From assembly GCF_964355755.1 (NCBI RefSeq), contig NC_092670.1, positions 12,587,201-12,647,200 of the forward strand: a stretch of 60,000 nucleotides of DNA, given 5' to 3'. Origin of the DNA: Antedon mediterranea (Eukaryota > Echinodermata > Crinoidea > Comatulida > Antedonidae). Below the pieces are notes generated by a model that ran no database searches, was not told the origin of the DNA, and worked only from the letters and a program-made list of their open reading frames with translations. The position numbers were made by a program, and so were the translations under genes. Positions 1 through 15,700 of the stretch are shown here, piece by piece (the stretch's first letter is position 1; each line of letters begins with the position of its first letter).

Positions 1-455
1 TATTTAGGGGATAATCATATTATCCTATAAAGGGGGTCCCAAAGGTGTCCCCTTAATAGGGATTTCTACTGCATTACAGAAGCCATGGAATTTCTTTCAA
101 TGAATATGACAATACAAAACCTATCCAGTTACCACATTTAACAGACAGGAAAATTAAATACTCATCTAGTACTTTAAAGCGTTTTCCCTACATTCGCTCT
201 CCTTACAAAATATTGCCTCTTTCGAAGGGACAGAATTGTTTAAATGGAATGATAGGATATGATCTGTATCTCCTATGTGGAATATTAAATAACCCTTTAG
301 TTTAGTATCGTATAAAACTGTTCATCTCAACAAAAAAATCCCTGTTTGAAAATTAAATCTACATAATTTGTGTATCAGCTGTCTTATAATGTCCGAGAAT
401 TATTTTATCTCAACAACGCGATCAAATTTGTAATATAATTATGTAAAGCATCTTT
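1..455 (-). other. 3' UTR of the RBM24-like gene, incomplete at the window edge
   Basis: Follows the TAA stop. On the minus strand I find no AATAAA or ATTAAA between the stop and position 1, so the polyadenylation site is probably outside the window. Bases 1-75 (GGGGTCCCAAAGGTGTCC, CCTTAATAGGGAT) resemble the repeat around 22340-22710, so a dispersed element may lie within the 3' UTR or just past its end. Confidence 0.5.
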
Positions 456-753
456 TTATGGTATTCGTTCTGGTTGAACCTGTTGAGTGGCTTGATAAGC
501 GGGCATGGATGATACCTGTTGTTGCGGGACGGTTGTGTATCCATAACCGGGCGTTACAAAACCTTGTGTTGCGTATGCGTACTGTTCATAAGCTGCAGCT
601 GTATTGTAGTGCTGTGATGTCGAATATGCTCCAGGGTATTCCACGAAAGGCTGTGTTGCGGTAGGACTTGCAGGTTGCTGGTACTGCAGACCCGATTGAG
701 AGATCAACGCCGGATGGTAATAAATGTACTGGGAAGACGGTGATTGCAGTGCT
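456..753 (-). CDS. RBM24: RBM24-like coding exon 4 (C-terminal Tyr/Gln/Ala-rich tail and stop)
   Basis: Acceptor TTTATTTTTACAG|A enters in phase 2 (GG|A gives Gly117), and the exon runs 98 codons to TAA at 458-456. It begins [19 protein letters not shown], then has a region aligning with the vertebrate TPYIDYTGAAY...AAAYEQYPYA...GYVTAGGYGY segment: [31 protein letters not shown]. It ends VQPERIP. Low-complexity composition typical of the family tail; no second domain. Confidence 0.93.
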
Positions 754-3700
754 CTGTAAAAATAAAAATATTTAAAAATATAAATATTTGAGAGTGTACA
801 CTTTATTCAGTATGTTAAGTTAAAATGTTTTATTATAAAGTGTGAAATTTTATTTGCAGAAACTGCAGCATCATAACAATAATAATGTAACAAATTATTA
901 ATAAATAGTGTTATATACCGGTACTTAATTCAATTTTTTTCATGAAATTAAGTTGGTGTAATTAGTGAAACACCCCATTTTTCAATAAATTATATCATAC
1001 TATATTGGTTTTTTTCCCGAAATTTAACTACTAATATATAATGTGTAAATGATTGGAATGAAAATAATATAATATTAAGTATATATTATACTGTAACTAA
1101 CAGGGTTTTTGTTTTTGCTATATTGAAAGGACATTTTGGAGAAATATAAGGGAGACTATTTGGTATGTACTACCTCATATAGCCAAGATAAACATTAAAA
1201 TAGTCTCTTCCTTTTACAAAAACCATGTAAATAAAATATGATGAATTACACACAACACTGCAAGGTAAAGAAATGACTATTATTATGAAAGAGGTTGCAG
1301 TCTTATAGTAGTTTGTTGCAAACGATTATTTTCTTCTTTTTTTTCATTTAATTCTCCTTTTTTTCCTCAATTTACATATTTCCTCAGCTTTTATTATCTA
1401 AATTTATTTTCCATTTTTATACATTTTGTATTTATTAAGTTTGCTTTTGACAATTCTTTGTCCACATTTTATCTTGTACCGTTTGGTGAGAAACACAAGA
1501 ATCATGGTGTTTTTCTGTGAAACATGAAAAAACATAGAACATTTAAGGTTGCCACATTGTCAATAAACAATCCCGCCAGTTTCATAAAACAATTCTGTCA
1601 TTTATCACATCCATTATATATCGAACATGCCACCTTTGTCCTATAATAATCTCACATTTGATCTTCAACGAAGGCTTGAATTTTAGATAATTCAATGTTT
1701 GCTATTGCTTCTGATCAAAGACTAAAAAAAAAAACTAAATTCAACCGAGATGAAAGTGACCTTTGTCAAAAGAACAAGTTGCGAGTACATTTTGTAAACT
1801 TTATACAGAGTCGTTAAGTGGTGTCTACCCTAGTGGTTTAAAAGCCTTCTCTACGACAAATAGACTTTTCACACTGATTGTAATGTAGAAAGACTACATA
1901 CAGATTGAAACTAAATACTAGAGTTTAAATACATTACAGAAACTTTCAGACAGAATTAATAACCACATTTATACAACCACATTTTGCCATACATATATAA
2001 ATTCTAAAATTCACACAAAGGGTGAGCACTACATACCCAATTTACAGGATGGGGAAAAACCCCATGCTTTCTAAAATACGTCTCAAGATAGGGTGTACAT
2101 GATATGTTGCATTGTCTTGCCCATGAGCAGAGTCTAATTCGAACTTAGGGATTGGTAAAAGAGCATGGTAATCACCAATGTATATTTTTAACAAGCAATG
2201 TAAATGATCTTTGGCGTATACACCTTATTATGATTATTAAAATCAATTTAAAAACCGTAAACTGTAAACCGAGAGATTTATGCCACAAAATAAACTCATA
2301 GATGTTTCAACAGGTACATAATGCAGATCACGCCCTCAGTTCAACAGTGAAAAGAAAACTGTAGGTACATAGACTCAACAAGAGGTTGGGTCAGAGGTTA
2401 CACATAAATAAGTAGACAGGCCAAGCTAAGAGTGGCTCTTCTGGGGGTCTTATAGGGCAAATACAACCAATAAGGTCAAAGGCAAAGTCTTCGCAAACGT
2501 GCAGTATAAATCGTACAACTTGCTATCTTGAAGGAAAAAAAACTAATATAGTCATAAATTTACATCTTGAGAAAATACAGTAATGACAACAAGTGTAGGG
2601 TATAACACAAACTAAACCTAAATTACCTAAAATTCTAATAAAACGGTGAAAATAAAGAATGAAATATTATCATTGCTATCATGTAGCCCTATCAAAAATA
2701 AATATACAGGTGACAAAGAGGGTTCGAAATTCCAAGTACACTTAAATTGCTACAATTGTGAAAAATGGGGAAAACAAATTGAAATGTCTGCTTTAACTCA
2801 CATACCTTACAGTAATCACTTTAGTACAGGCGACTAGAAATTAATTACAGTATAAAAAAAAGCAGAGGAAAGGAATGATGTTTGGAGTGAGTTGATAAAA
2901 AATTGGAAGGAATCATAAATAACTTAATTTAATTTAATAAAAGATACGAATTAATCTCTAAATAAATACCAAATTAAGATCAAATCTCTGTTAGTGTATG
3001 GCAAAAGACAGATGCAGAGGCCAATGTCATTAATGTCATTCTAATGTTTTATTTTGTTATTAATTGTATGTTTTAAAGGACTTAGACTAAGTGTATATGA
3101 TTTTATTTAAACAATGTTATATTTTGGTTTTATAGTGTATTTTTAAACGTTAGTTGTTTTTATATAAAAATAGACCATGGTGCACCTTTTAATCTTTGTA
3201 ATTTTATGAATTTACTAACCAGTAAACATACTATAAAATCTAACCAATGAAACAAGAGTGTTGTACATTCATTTTATTTAAACAGTGTTTTATTAGGCTA
3301 TTTGCAGTGTTAAATTATACTATAGTAGTACATAAATTATATTGAATCCCTTTAGACAGTTGATGACTGAAAATTAAACTTTCTTGAACCCTAAAAACTT
3401 GTATGACCTTTGAACCTGAAAACGGTGCAAAACCCACACATTTAGCCAATAAAATTGTGTTTTTATATTTAAACCTGTCAGACTACTGTCTGGTATATAA
3501 TAAAACTATAATATGTAACATAAATAAAATAAAAATTAATACAAACAATGTTTTCAATGACAAAAAATACCAAAATATAGAAAATAAAAACATTTAAAGA
3601 TATTGTAGGAAAAAAAGAAGAAATAAAATTAAAATGGGCAAGACACATACATTAACAAGCAAAACTGACAATAGATGGGTAGATGTGGGATGAGTATGGG

Positions 3701-6700
3701 AACCAAGAAGAAAAGAAAATGGTTACATCTACAGTACAGCCTCAATTTAACCAAAAACAGGAATATTGTACATTTCAGAAAACAACATTTTTTAATGATT
3801 TATATTAAATTTATACGTAAATATAAATTAGTGCGAGATAACTAATACTGTTTGAAATTTATAAAATAAAATTTTTATATTGCCTGCCGAATTAAACAAA
3901 AATATTATTCAATTGGAAAACAGCTAATATATTTTCTTTCATTTTTTGTGACCTCAGGGACAATTAGGTCTCCACGACTGTTTAAATATGCTTAGATTAT
4001 CGTGTATTCTTGTCATCTTATACAACCACTGTGGTCTGTAAACCGTTCATTATTAGTTTAGCGCAACTGTATATCATATAAACACTGGTTCCGGCATTCT
4101 CCAGGCTTGCGCATGACCCATGGCCCATATATGTCTCGAAAACTGTTCATTATCTAAAATTCAATTGTGGAAACGTCCTTGTAAAAAGGTCCAAAGAAAC
4201 AGGGTCATATAATAACCCCATTTTATAAACTCACTTTAAAAAAAAAAAGAATTAAGATTAACTTGTTTCAACGTTTCCAAATTTGATCATGTTGTGTCCC
4301 CCGGAGTAATGAGTATTGGTGGATGTGAACAGAGAGTCCCATTGCACCCAGTAACGGCCTTCAATCGCCCAACGCAGCGAAGCCTCCCTTAAGTACATCA
4401 TTGATAACCATCAACTTCATAGGGTAAAGTTCTCACTTATTTCACCTGGACAAATGGTCTGTTGATTTTGTCTGTTTTTTACATTAACTCTCATTCTCAT
4501 TCAAATCTTTAATGACATACACATGACATTTACCTACATAGTACACTAGATTTATGTTACTTTTTCTTAGAATGTTTAACAAAATACAGTAAAAAGTTTA
4601 TAGTGTAGGGACACCATCTGTTAAAATTATGTTTTCTGTCTGTTTTTATAGTTTTATAAATAGATGCCAAAAATATCATTGAAATGGGTCAAAATATAAC
4701 CCTTTTTTATTTTTATGTCATAAATTACTTTCAATGCCATATTTATTTTTTATAAACAAAAACAATATGTTACTGAAGTTGTAAACAAAAAAATTTCCAT
4801 ATTTGGTTCTTGTGTATTAAGCCCAGTTTTTAAGGGGTTGGGCATATAACTGAGTCGGTATTTAATTTAAAAGCTGTATCTACAGAGCCATCACAAATCC
4901 CATCCCACTATCAACTACAGAACTACATCAATCCTCAACGATTACTTACACAATTCTTAAATACTGTAATGCCAGAAGATCAGAAAATCCACTTAACGGA
5001 TTATTCGAGATCAAATACAGATAACCTATCAACTGTATTACTTTACTAAGCTAACATTCTGGATTAACCCAGATCAACAATGGATTACTGATTATATGAT
5101 TATTATTGAGATTATTAAGTTACTTATTTACTAAAATTAATGTTTTTATTGGTAATGTTATTGATTATTATCAACTTAAAATTAGAGATTTTATATTCTA
5201 TATCTATACTTGGAATTCTATAGCCAATATTACTTTAGTACTTCTTACCATGTAAACATTTGAACAATATTATATTTATGAGTAAATACACAATTTTTAC
5301 AACCGCTAAAAACAAAATTCCTGACCACAGTTATTGTCATTATTTCAATTAAAGTCTAATCTCCTCTTCTACAGTCCCCCCTTTAAAAAACCCTGTTTGC
5401 TTTGAGTTTTTTTTAATAAATAGTTTTGGTGAATCTTGCGGTAACTCTAACAACGAAGGTTCCTTTGTGACTTCTCTTTTATTTAAAAACTTTCTTTTCT
5501 TTAGTCATGAACTGCTAGAGCATAGGATCATAATGAAACACAAACTAAGACAAGTTTTGTTTGTCCATTTTATAAAATTTAACCCAACCTAAATAATGTT
5601 GAATATGTTGATGGAATATGAATACTATAGTATTTAATAATTTTTAAAACATATTAATTATCAATACTAATTTTAACTATTCACAAACAATAAAACATTG
5701 TTCTTTCTATTGGTTTTTTTAAATTTTAATATGTATTGTCATACCATCCTCAAACTAGTATCTAGTATAGTGTAGAATTATTTATTAAAGTACAATTTAT
5801 TGAATAAATTATAATTCAATACAGATAAACAATAATACATTACATACATTTTCACATATTATACTGTATATACACTAATTAACTGTGGCTAATTTAACTC
5901 AACAGTGGTGGTATGCTCAAACAATTCCTCTCAATTCCTAATAAGGAATAGAATGCACACACAATACCATATAAGGAGATACTGTGACAGTACAGTTGCA
6001 CAGCACATGGTCAGCTTGATGCTATACAGTGTAGAGTATAATTCACAAAAGTTAATGTGATAAGACATGAAAACATGGTATTTTAATAGAGTGTAGTACT
6101 TCTATCAGAGTAATTACCATAACTAATGTCAAATCTTTAAGGAGCAAATGTGAATCAAGTCAAAGGGCTTGTTTCAATTCAAGCAATTTAACAATTCAAA
6201 TTGTGCATGAAAACATTCTCTATTTTCTTGGCATAAAAACAGAAAATGTTTAAATAACCAGTTAAATGGAATTTTTAGGATAACAGTTAAAAACATCAAA
6301 GTCAAAATATTATCTAACCGGTTTCACTGTGCAACTTTAAGCTGTAACAATGGTTTTATTATTACTGTATGGCCACTTATGATCACCTACTAACTTTAAG
6401 AACACAAATTTAGTACTGTAGGACTGGGTCTGTATATAAATGTTATTTTATATAGGCCAATAATAGTGTAGTGTATAACTATATTTAATTGGTTAGTTGA
6501 TGTTATACAGAGGAAACAACTAAAAATACTATTTTTAACTTGTTTACAGGCTAAAGTTGTGCTCTTTGAGACTCCAGACAAACAAAATCTATTATATACG
6601 GTAATGATTTTTTTAGTACATCAAGTTCAAGTTTATAAAGAAGTTTAAAAGTAATTACATGTGTTGTACAATATGAAAGGTTATAAAAATAAAAACGAGC

Positions 6701-9700
6701 ATGGGAACACACAATATACTTAATGAGTTACGCTTTTAAAATGTTTCATGTATTGCTAAAACATTATTATTATAACTCCTATTTAATTAACCTATTTCAT
6801 TTACATTAGGTTTTGGGTGGTCTCAAATATAATTAATTTCTATACAATTATAGGGACACTTTGTGGACTTCTTTACTGTTCTGTTTACAGTGATTTCACA
6901 AACAATTACGGAGCTTTCGATTTGTGATGATCTACGCATATTATTTAAAGCGGTCTTTGACTAAAATCTGCCAAAATTGTGTCAAGGACTTCGGTCGTCG
7001 CAAAACCGAAAGCTCCAAAATATCACGACCTTGCAATGATGTTTAATACTGTACTAGTTCCGTTTCATAAAAAAAAGTCTTTTTACTTGAATGCCCAGTT
7101 TCAAAGTTATACTGAATATTTTAAAAAAATACATAATAATTATCATGTAGGCCTTGTACATGTTATTACTCGCTTATAAGTGTACTTAAAATACTTAGTC
7201 CAGAACATAACCAAACTTATATATTGACCGAAACTGTATTTGGAATGTTTTAAACTACATTTGAAAACTGCCACTGAGGGATTATGGATTGGGAGTGATA
7301 ATAACATAATTTAATGTACTGAAACCGTCTTCAACACATTGAATTTGTCCATCACTGGGAAGAATTTGTTTTTAAAAAAGAGTATGGAGTGGTATTGAAG
7401 AGGGGTGGAGGTTGGTGAGTATAGACAGATACTGGCATCGAGTGTTGAGAAGGCTTTAAACTAATGTTAAAACCCGCCCTGGGGCGGGTATAATTGCTAG
7501 TATATTATAACTAGATTTTTCCATACAGTCTGCCTTTGCTAACAGCAAGGTCTTCTATGGGACTATAAGACATATTGTTATCATGGAATAATACTCTTTG
7601 AAATGTTATTATATAACCTTGGAGGTAAATATAACAATGTTGGCCAAATAACAGGATGAAATGTAAACTAATGTATGTCTCTGAACAGTCGGGTAGTGGC
7701 ACATAATAAATATTCAATGATTTTAATTAAAAATCATTAATTATTATACAATCTTCACTATACTGATTTCCTAATTTTGAATCACTTGATTATACTGTAC
7801 TGTATGCTTAATTAATTAGTAAATACTTCTCATTTCCTGAACATAGTTTATAATAACTCATCTCTTATAAGCATTAATGACTTCAAAATCTGTTCTTCTA
7901 CATAACATATTTAACCTCATATTTCTAATGACATATCTCGGTTAATGACCTTTGCAAATATTTCTGGGTTTATAATAATAATAATCTAAAGATGTATTTC
8001 AATTTTATTCAACAATAGCATTGTACAGTACTGGAAATGGAGTTACACTACAGTAATGTATAGGGAATTTTTTTGGCTTTGGATTTTTTGTTATACAGTA
8101 TTTTCCAACAACAAAAATAATATACTTACTATATAATCATTATATAAAATACAACTTTTGCCTTTTTTTTTATGTGGTTTATGATATGAATTTTGTATTA
8201 ATTTATATTGCGACTTATATAAACTGGCACAGGTTTCATTTGGTTGTCGAAACAACAAATTAAAAAAAAACCATATGACTCTAATTGACTCTATAACAAA
8301 AAATTGTGGGACGAAAAATAAAACAAAACATGTGAAACCACTCAATGTACCAAATTGGTCTTGGCCATGCAAGACTAGGATAATGTACCTGTACCAAATT
8401 GGTCTTGGCCATGCAAGACTAGGATAATGTACCTGTACCAAATTGGTCTTGGCCGTGCAAGACTAGGATAATGTACCTGTACCAAATTGGTCTTGGCCAT
8501 GCAAGACTAGGATAATGTACCTGTACCAAATTGGTCTTGGCCGTACAAGACTAGGATAATGTACCTGTACCAAATTGGTCTTGGCCGTTCAAGACTAGGA
8601 TAATGTACCTGTACCAAATTGGTCTTGGCCATGCAAGACTAGGATAATGTACCTGTACCAAATTGGTCTTGGCAGTTTAAGACTAGGATAATGTACCTGT
8701 ACCAAATTGGTCTTGGCAGTTCAAGACTAGGATAATGTACCTGGACCAAATTGGTCTTGGGCGTGCAAGACTAAGATAATGTACCTCTTCTAATCTAGTA
8801 AAATCTAAAGAAACCAGCACATTAACCAGTATCAACCAGTAACACAATAAGAAACGGTTCCAGAATGTTATACTGTATAACATAATAACTAACATTAAAT
8901 TAATAATTTAATTAAAGACTGCTGTTGGATGTAAAACATTAAAGCATATGTTGTGTAGCATTGTTTATTATCGCTGTAAGAAATAATTAAATTATGTTTC
9001 AAACATGAATGGCATTATGGGTCGCTGGTTACTAAACTAAATTCCTATCAGTTGAAATTGTTACTTTAATAAATAATATAAATAATAATAAAATATAACT
9101 AAGAAACAAATGGCAAGAGATAATTTACAGAAAAGGAATATTTGTAAGATAGAAAATTAATAAACATCCCAAAAGTTGATTACAATCACACAAAAAACAA
9201 GGTTAATGACAATAAAGGCCCTAATGATGATAAGATTGATACTATAGTGTCACCCCAGAGCAAGAGTACAAAATGATAATTAGCCAAAAAAACTTGGGTT
9301 AACCTAATTTAAGCTGACCAGGTTTAACTCTGCCCTGAAGAACATGCAAAATCACACCTCCTTTACTGGTAACTTACTGTTGGGTGTAAACAATGTTATT
9401 TAATCACTGTGTTTAGATAACAATGACTTTAATAATATTACATGATGACAATTGGCTGTTAAACTAGAACAGAACAATAAATCATAGTAATTGATTCATG
9501 AAAGATCAATTGAGTTGTTGACAATATGGCAATAAATATCATTAAAGTGTGTCTAAACACAGCTTGCACACCCCCATAAAATTGGCAAGGTCTGTGTTCA
9601 CATTAGTAGATTCTTACAGTGAAATAATCATTTTAGGATGTATTTTACACTGTTGTAAAAAGATCTTTTCTCTTTTGAAATCTAAGCAACATACACCCAA

Positions 9701-12700
9701 TATACTACTACATCTTGACTATAGTATAATTTTAGTATATAATACATGACCTCTCATAGGTTAAAATATTATATAAATTGTGTATCTTGCTTGTTGAATG
9801 AATTATTTAAAAAAAAAATTTATAGGTCAATCAAATAGTTCAACTACTTTACATTTACTATATTTTTATTTTACTCCATATCATTCTAAAGTTACCAAAT
9901 TCCTTCTTCTTGCTTTGTTTCCTTTTATTTTTATTGCTTTGATTTCTTAACTTTGGTTTACATTTCTTTTATATTCGTTTCTTTAGCTACACCTTAAGTT
10001 CAATAAAAGACTGGTATAGTGTGATCCTATACAATGTGCCACAAATACCACAATTTAAAAGAAAAACCAAAATATACAAATCGTTCAATACGTTCATAAT
10101 ATTTCCTCGGGCATGTTGTTCTAATAATATGCCAATCAATCAATCAGAATATTTATTCTAAATAAAATAAAAACCATGTATTTATATAAAATAACCCACT
10201 ATTGAACAGCTGTGTTTGACAACCAAACCCATACCAAGAAAAATTTTGGTTATTTTTCTGTACCTTCAACAGCTTTAACAATCATACATACAAACATAAT
10301 ATTTAAAATATAATACAATTTTTTCCCTGCAAACCAACTGATAACAACAATTATAAATTCATAACATTTTATAGCATCGACGTACAGTAAATTATCACTA
10401 ATAGGTTGTTGACTGTGCAAACGATGACAGTGTGAGGGCGAGAGTGAACAACATGTAACTAGGTAGTGCGAAAGTCACAAATCACATAGCGCGAACTTAA
10501 TGTTTTCAGTAACAGCAGTTAACATTAAGTGAGTTATGGTAAATAAGTTAGTCTGTTAATTAAATGTTGCTCTCTGCTTAAACGATCGTTTGACTTTATT
10601 TGGAAATAGTGATTATGTAAAGAATGCGAAAGTTTATACTATATCTATTTAATATTGACATTGATAATAATAAATATTTTCTAAGACAATGTGCACACAT
10701 ACTGTACATTTAATATTTAACTTGAACCTCTGTTTAGAAGCTGTGGCTATTATTGATATAAAACGTTTTTGTATGTTGTTCATTATATATATTTTATTTC
10801 AAATATTTTGTGATTTTTTTCTTAATTTTCATAATAATTGTATTATAATTGTTTATATCATATGGTAATAAAGGCAATTAATATTTCAAAAGGCTATGGT
10901 TCACAAAAAAATATATTTTAACAATGGGTGCAAGTACCTAATAAAAATTGCTACAAAAATGTAGACTGGCCGATAACCTTAAACTGTAAGTTGTAGTATT
11001 AAAAAGTGTGTTGTTAATTTAAATTCTGTTTTAAGAGTAACACAGGGCAAATATTATTTGTTGATGTACTGGGAAACACTTCCTGTTTTTAATATTATTC
11101 TTGTTCTTTTGATCATAAAAATATATTAAATTTTACAGAACACTAAAGAATGTTAATCTATTTTTTGTATGGTGATAGGATGTGATTAAAAAGAGAGAAA
11201 ATTGATGGAAAAGATTACTGAATTTCTTATCAAAATATATAAAAAGCTTAGGATGGTAATCAATGCGTAGACAATGTTCTAAAGCATCAATTGTTTAAAT
11301 ATAAATATTATATAAAACTTGGAAATGTGTGATTTGATGTACACGCATTTAATGTGATAAAAAATGTCATTTTCTCATAATATTTAGCACAAATCTTCAA
11401 AAAAGAAAACAAAAAAAGAAGCCAAATGTGATAAAAAAGCTTTTGTAAATATCAACGGAAGATATTTACAATTTCAAGCAATATGAAATCATGGTAGCAG
11501 TAATGAAACATTTTTAAAATCTTCAATATTTGCAGGAAAAAAAAAGACTTTTAAAAGCTGATAAAATGCCAGAAATTTTAAACAGTTCCACCTGATTTGA
11601 GATTTATAAACAATCTTAAAGTATAATAGTACATCATCATTGTGCCTACATCCTTAGGCTTGGCCTGACCTAACATTATCCATCATATCTTTCCCTTTCT
11701 TCCCCTAGGCTAACAAATTTGAGACGATGGGAAAAAACGGCACTATTAAAACTGCATTCATAAATAGGATACGACACTTGATTTTGGCTTGAAATTCAGC
11801 AGGTAAAAATACATTTAAAACCACTATTGCCTAGAGCAACAATGAAAAATTGATTATGAAGAGAAATTTAGCTTAGCATAGCAGACAACAATTACTTTCC
11901 TCCACTGAGACTACTTAACACACTTAGGTGTTTAATGAAGGAATTCGCAAGGGGATTCCCTCGTAAAAAATTGCACTGAGAAATTTATGCTGTAAAGATG
12001 CATTGTCCTGAATAATTAACTTCTAAATAATTTTAAGGCTCACAGATTTCAACTTGAAAATAGAAATAGTAAACATTGGTTTTGCTTTGCAAAAAATGAA
12101 AATACTAAAAAAAGGTAAAGTTTGTTTCTTTCTTCTGGAAAAAATGAAAAATTTTAAGATGCATTTTTCACAAAAACAAAAATAAAGATGTCTTTAATTT
12201 TAAATTAAGTAAATTTACTGTAACCCAGACATCCTTTTGTGCTTCTGGTTGACATTTTTCCCCTTTTAAATTACAGTTTTATCATTTAAATAATTTTTAT
12301 TAAACAAATTTTTGTTCAAAATGAGCAACTAAACATTAAAATTTGAAAAAAAAATATCCTAAAATAATTTGATATAATTAATTTGTCATTTCAAGGAAAG
12401 GATAATTGGAAGCAATGTGGCTTCTAAAAGGTTATGAATATGTCGCTGGTTCATGAATGGTTTTTCCTTTGTTGTTGTAATTTAATGAAAGATGAGTGCA
12501 AGACTTAAAAGCAACATGCTGAGCTGTCACGCGCAGCATTTTTCATGACTCTTTATATTTTTGGTTATTAATAAAATAACAGCATATTTTGAGCAAAGTT
12601 CACGACGACGATCCTTGGAAGAATAACAATGAAAAATAAAAGGCTGCGATGCTTTTGAATCTATCACCTCACGTTTGTTGTTAATAAAGTAAGTTTTAAT

Positions 12701-15700
12701 TACAAAAACATAATTGTAATTAAATTTTCAGTTAATATCAACTTCAATCTATTTATGTTAAATTTAATTCATCGGAACCTAGCTGTGAATTTGCCCGATA
12801 AAATACCAATATTCCTTAAAAAAGAATTTCAGCCAATGTTTCCTTTGCAGAACCTGCACCATACAGTTCGAGTTTGAATCTCAACCACCAGTAATCAACC
12901 TTAGTAATCAACAGTATGATTGCAGTATTTAATCTGGATATTGTTGGTTTAATCTGGATATTGTTGGTTTAATCTGGATATTGTTGGTTTGTTTGCTGTT
13001 AGAAGTACAACTTTTTTTTAACGGTTAAGATAAGGAAATTTGAGAAAAGGCCAACCCAAACCGAGATTCGAACACAGAACCTTGTGCTTGACATGAAGAC
13101 ATCCTACCATTAGACCACAGGGACTTTTTTCATTGCATGGTATTGACCTCACCGTTCCAACTTGAATATTTCTCTCTATCAAAAAACTGTGTGTGTATTC
13201 AAGGTTGTGTTGTAAGTCCCTTATAAATAAACTAAATGTAACAACATATTATATATCGCTATGTAATATCTTAGCTATGTGTGCGGCATATACAACTGTT
13301 AATAGACAAATACGAAAGCATCATTTCTAGGCCTAAGAAGTCCACCTGCTGGGAGTGTCCTTGTCCTAAACCATCACCGCATGATGACTGAAGTCAGCTG
13401 CTTGGATGCGCACGACAGCCTCGTGTAGCAGAGCCTAACCCCTAGTGGTAACGATAATACTGAAAAACACCTAAACTACTTTTCCATTTAAATTCACTAA
13501 TTTACTTTTGATTCGGTTGAAAATTCTGATAGAGAGACGGCCCAACTGAATAAACAGTCTATTGATATCCTATACTGTGTATGACGGTGAAGATTTATGC
13601 TTTAATACCTGGATAACATTCTCAAACAAAGACAATTTCAATATCTCTATGAAAATAATTATAAATAATGGAAATTAAAAAGAAACTAAAGTATCATATT
13701 CCATAATTCAATATTTAGGAACCAACAAATTATATCAAATTATCATTTATTACATAGCAATAGAACAATTTATCAACGATTATCGACATCATTATCAGAA
13801 TTTTTTGTTTTGATTAATGATTACATTACTTACAACAATGATAATCTAAATGGGGAAAATATAGAACAAACATACTACAGAAGATGCTACATAAATCTCA
13901 TAATTATTATAATGGAACAAAACTAGATTTAAACCAAATGCTCTGGGAGTAGAAGTAGCACATTACCACCACCACCATAAACTCTATTTTTATAGTATTA
14001 AAGAACAACAACATTGACACATGACTGAGATGACGCACACATTTTTTATTGAGAAAGTTTCCATACTATTTTGATCTTTAGTGTTGGCAATGCATCTCGT
14101 TCCACAATTTCCCACAATCAAAGGTTATCTATGGCGCAGTGTTACTACTACTAATACTGTCTAGATCAGTCGTCATCTTCTGATGTTACACCTTTTACAT
14201 ACTCTATGAATTTTTATGATTTATCTTAACCTTTTTACACAGGAAATGTTGCTAGCAACATTTGAAATTGATTCCAAGCAGACGAAGAGATGTTAGGAAT
14301 GCAATACGCAATGCCAGCCGAGCTTGTAATGCAACAGTGTGATTCAAAACATTTTTACTGAATCAAGCAACTTGATACACTGTGAAAACTAATAAAATTT
14401 AAATTATTAAAGAATAATACTGATTATGTTTTTCCCAATGTACCGTGCACAAAACTCTAGAAAAACTACTGTACAGTAAGGTAACTGTATGAAAAAAGGG
14501 TAGGTTATAAATCTGAAATTTGTTTTGTCTACTGTATGTACTCATTATTTTTTGATATGAATCTGAAATTTTTTAAATGTACTGAATATTTTGAAGCTAC
14601 TGCAAAAGAAGCAGTTTTAGTAACTTTTCATTGAAGAGGTTGTTGTAGGAGTTACTGCTGCCATATGACCTATGCCCTTCCGTGGCAAAACTAAAGGCAA
14701 CTAAACAGAGACCATCTGAACAGGGAGTTGTTTTACAACTCCCTTATCTGAATGAATTATGATGTGATAAAATAATAGTGATAAAATTCCAAATAACATG
14801 TGCTATGGGTGTGAAAACTGGATATGCCATTGCTCTAAACACAACACCACTCATCAGATGAATTGGCTACATCCAATGCTCTGCATTGAACAATTAATTA
14901 AGACATCCCGACTATCATACATTAGTATCACAAAATGCTGCAAACAAATCTACCACACATAAAACATCTTATTAATAGTAAGTACTGTAGGCCTAGGCCT
15001 AGATTTTTATAATGCCAAATGTTATAGCTATACCTACGTCTATGACCGTTGACTTTTACAGTAATCTGCCCAAGTGCTTTTGGCCTGTTCAGGCATATTG
15101 TAGTTATTTACCATAGCTAACTTTGGTGGGTAGATAGAAACCAATTTTCCCCACAAGCCCTTTGATAGTACTACTACTACTGTATGTACAATAAGCTGAA
15201 CAGTTACGAGTACTGTATAAAGAAAAAATATTTCCTGTGGCTAGCAACAAAACTATGTATATCACCATGGTCAACTTGTTTAGAGATTATTTACTACTTT
15301 GTCAGGCACTATGCTAACATAGTGGCACATAAATGTTACATATTGCCCGACCTACATTTACAGATCACACAGATTAATTAAACAGAATATTTTAAGTTGG
15401 AAATCGATGGATTATTTGCAATTGAATAACCTTTGAACTCGGGAACCCTAAAGACAAAATAAATCAAGGAACTTGTTTAGTGCTATTTACTTGTAAGGTA
15501 TGTTAAGAGCTAGTTGGTAGTTTATATGCTATAGGATACATTCTAAGATATGAGTCGGCACAAATACAAGTTCTTTATCACAGTTTAATTGAAATGTGTC
15601 GACATTACCACCATATATAGAAAAATTAGTGTTTTGTAGATGGTCTGTAAAAGAGTTAATGAAAGAAACGTGTCTAGTTTTATGAGGTTGAGATAAAAAC

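Noticed and set aside
8091-8441. 116-codon minus-strand frame
   Set aside because: Half of it is read through the 44-bp array; the rest is AT-rich with no coding character.
13054-13124. Functional tRNA gene
   Set aside because: Acceptor and anticodon stems have mismatches and the anticodon loop lacks U33; kept only as a tRNA-like relic.
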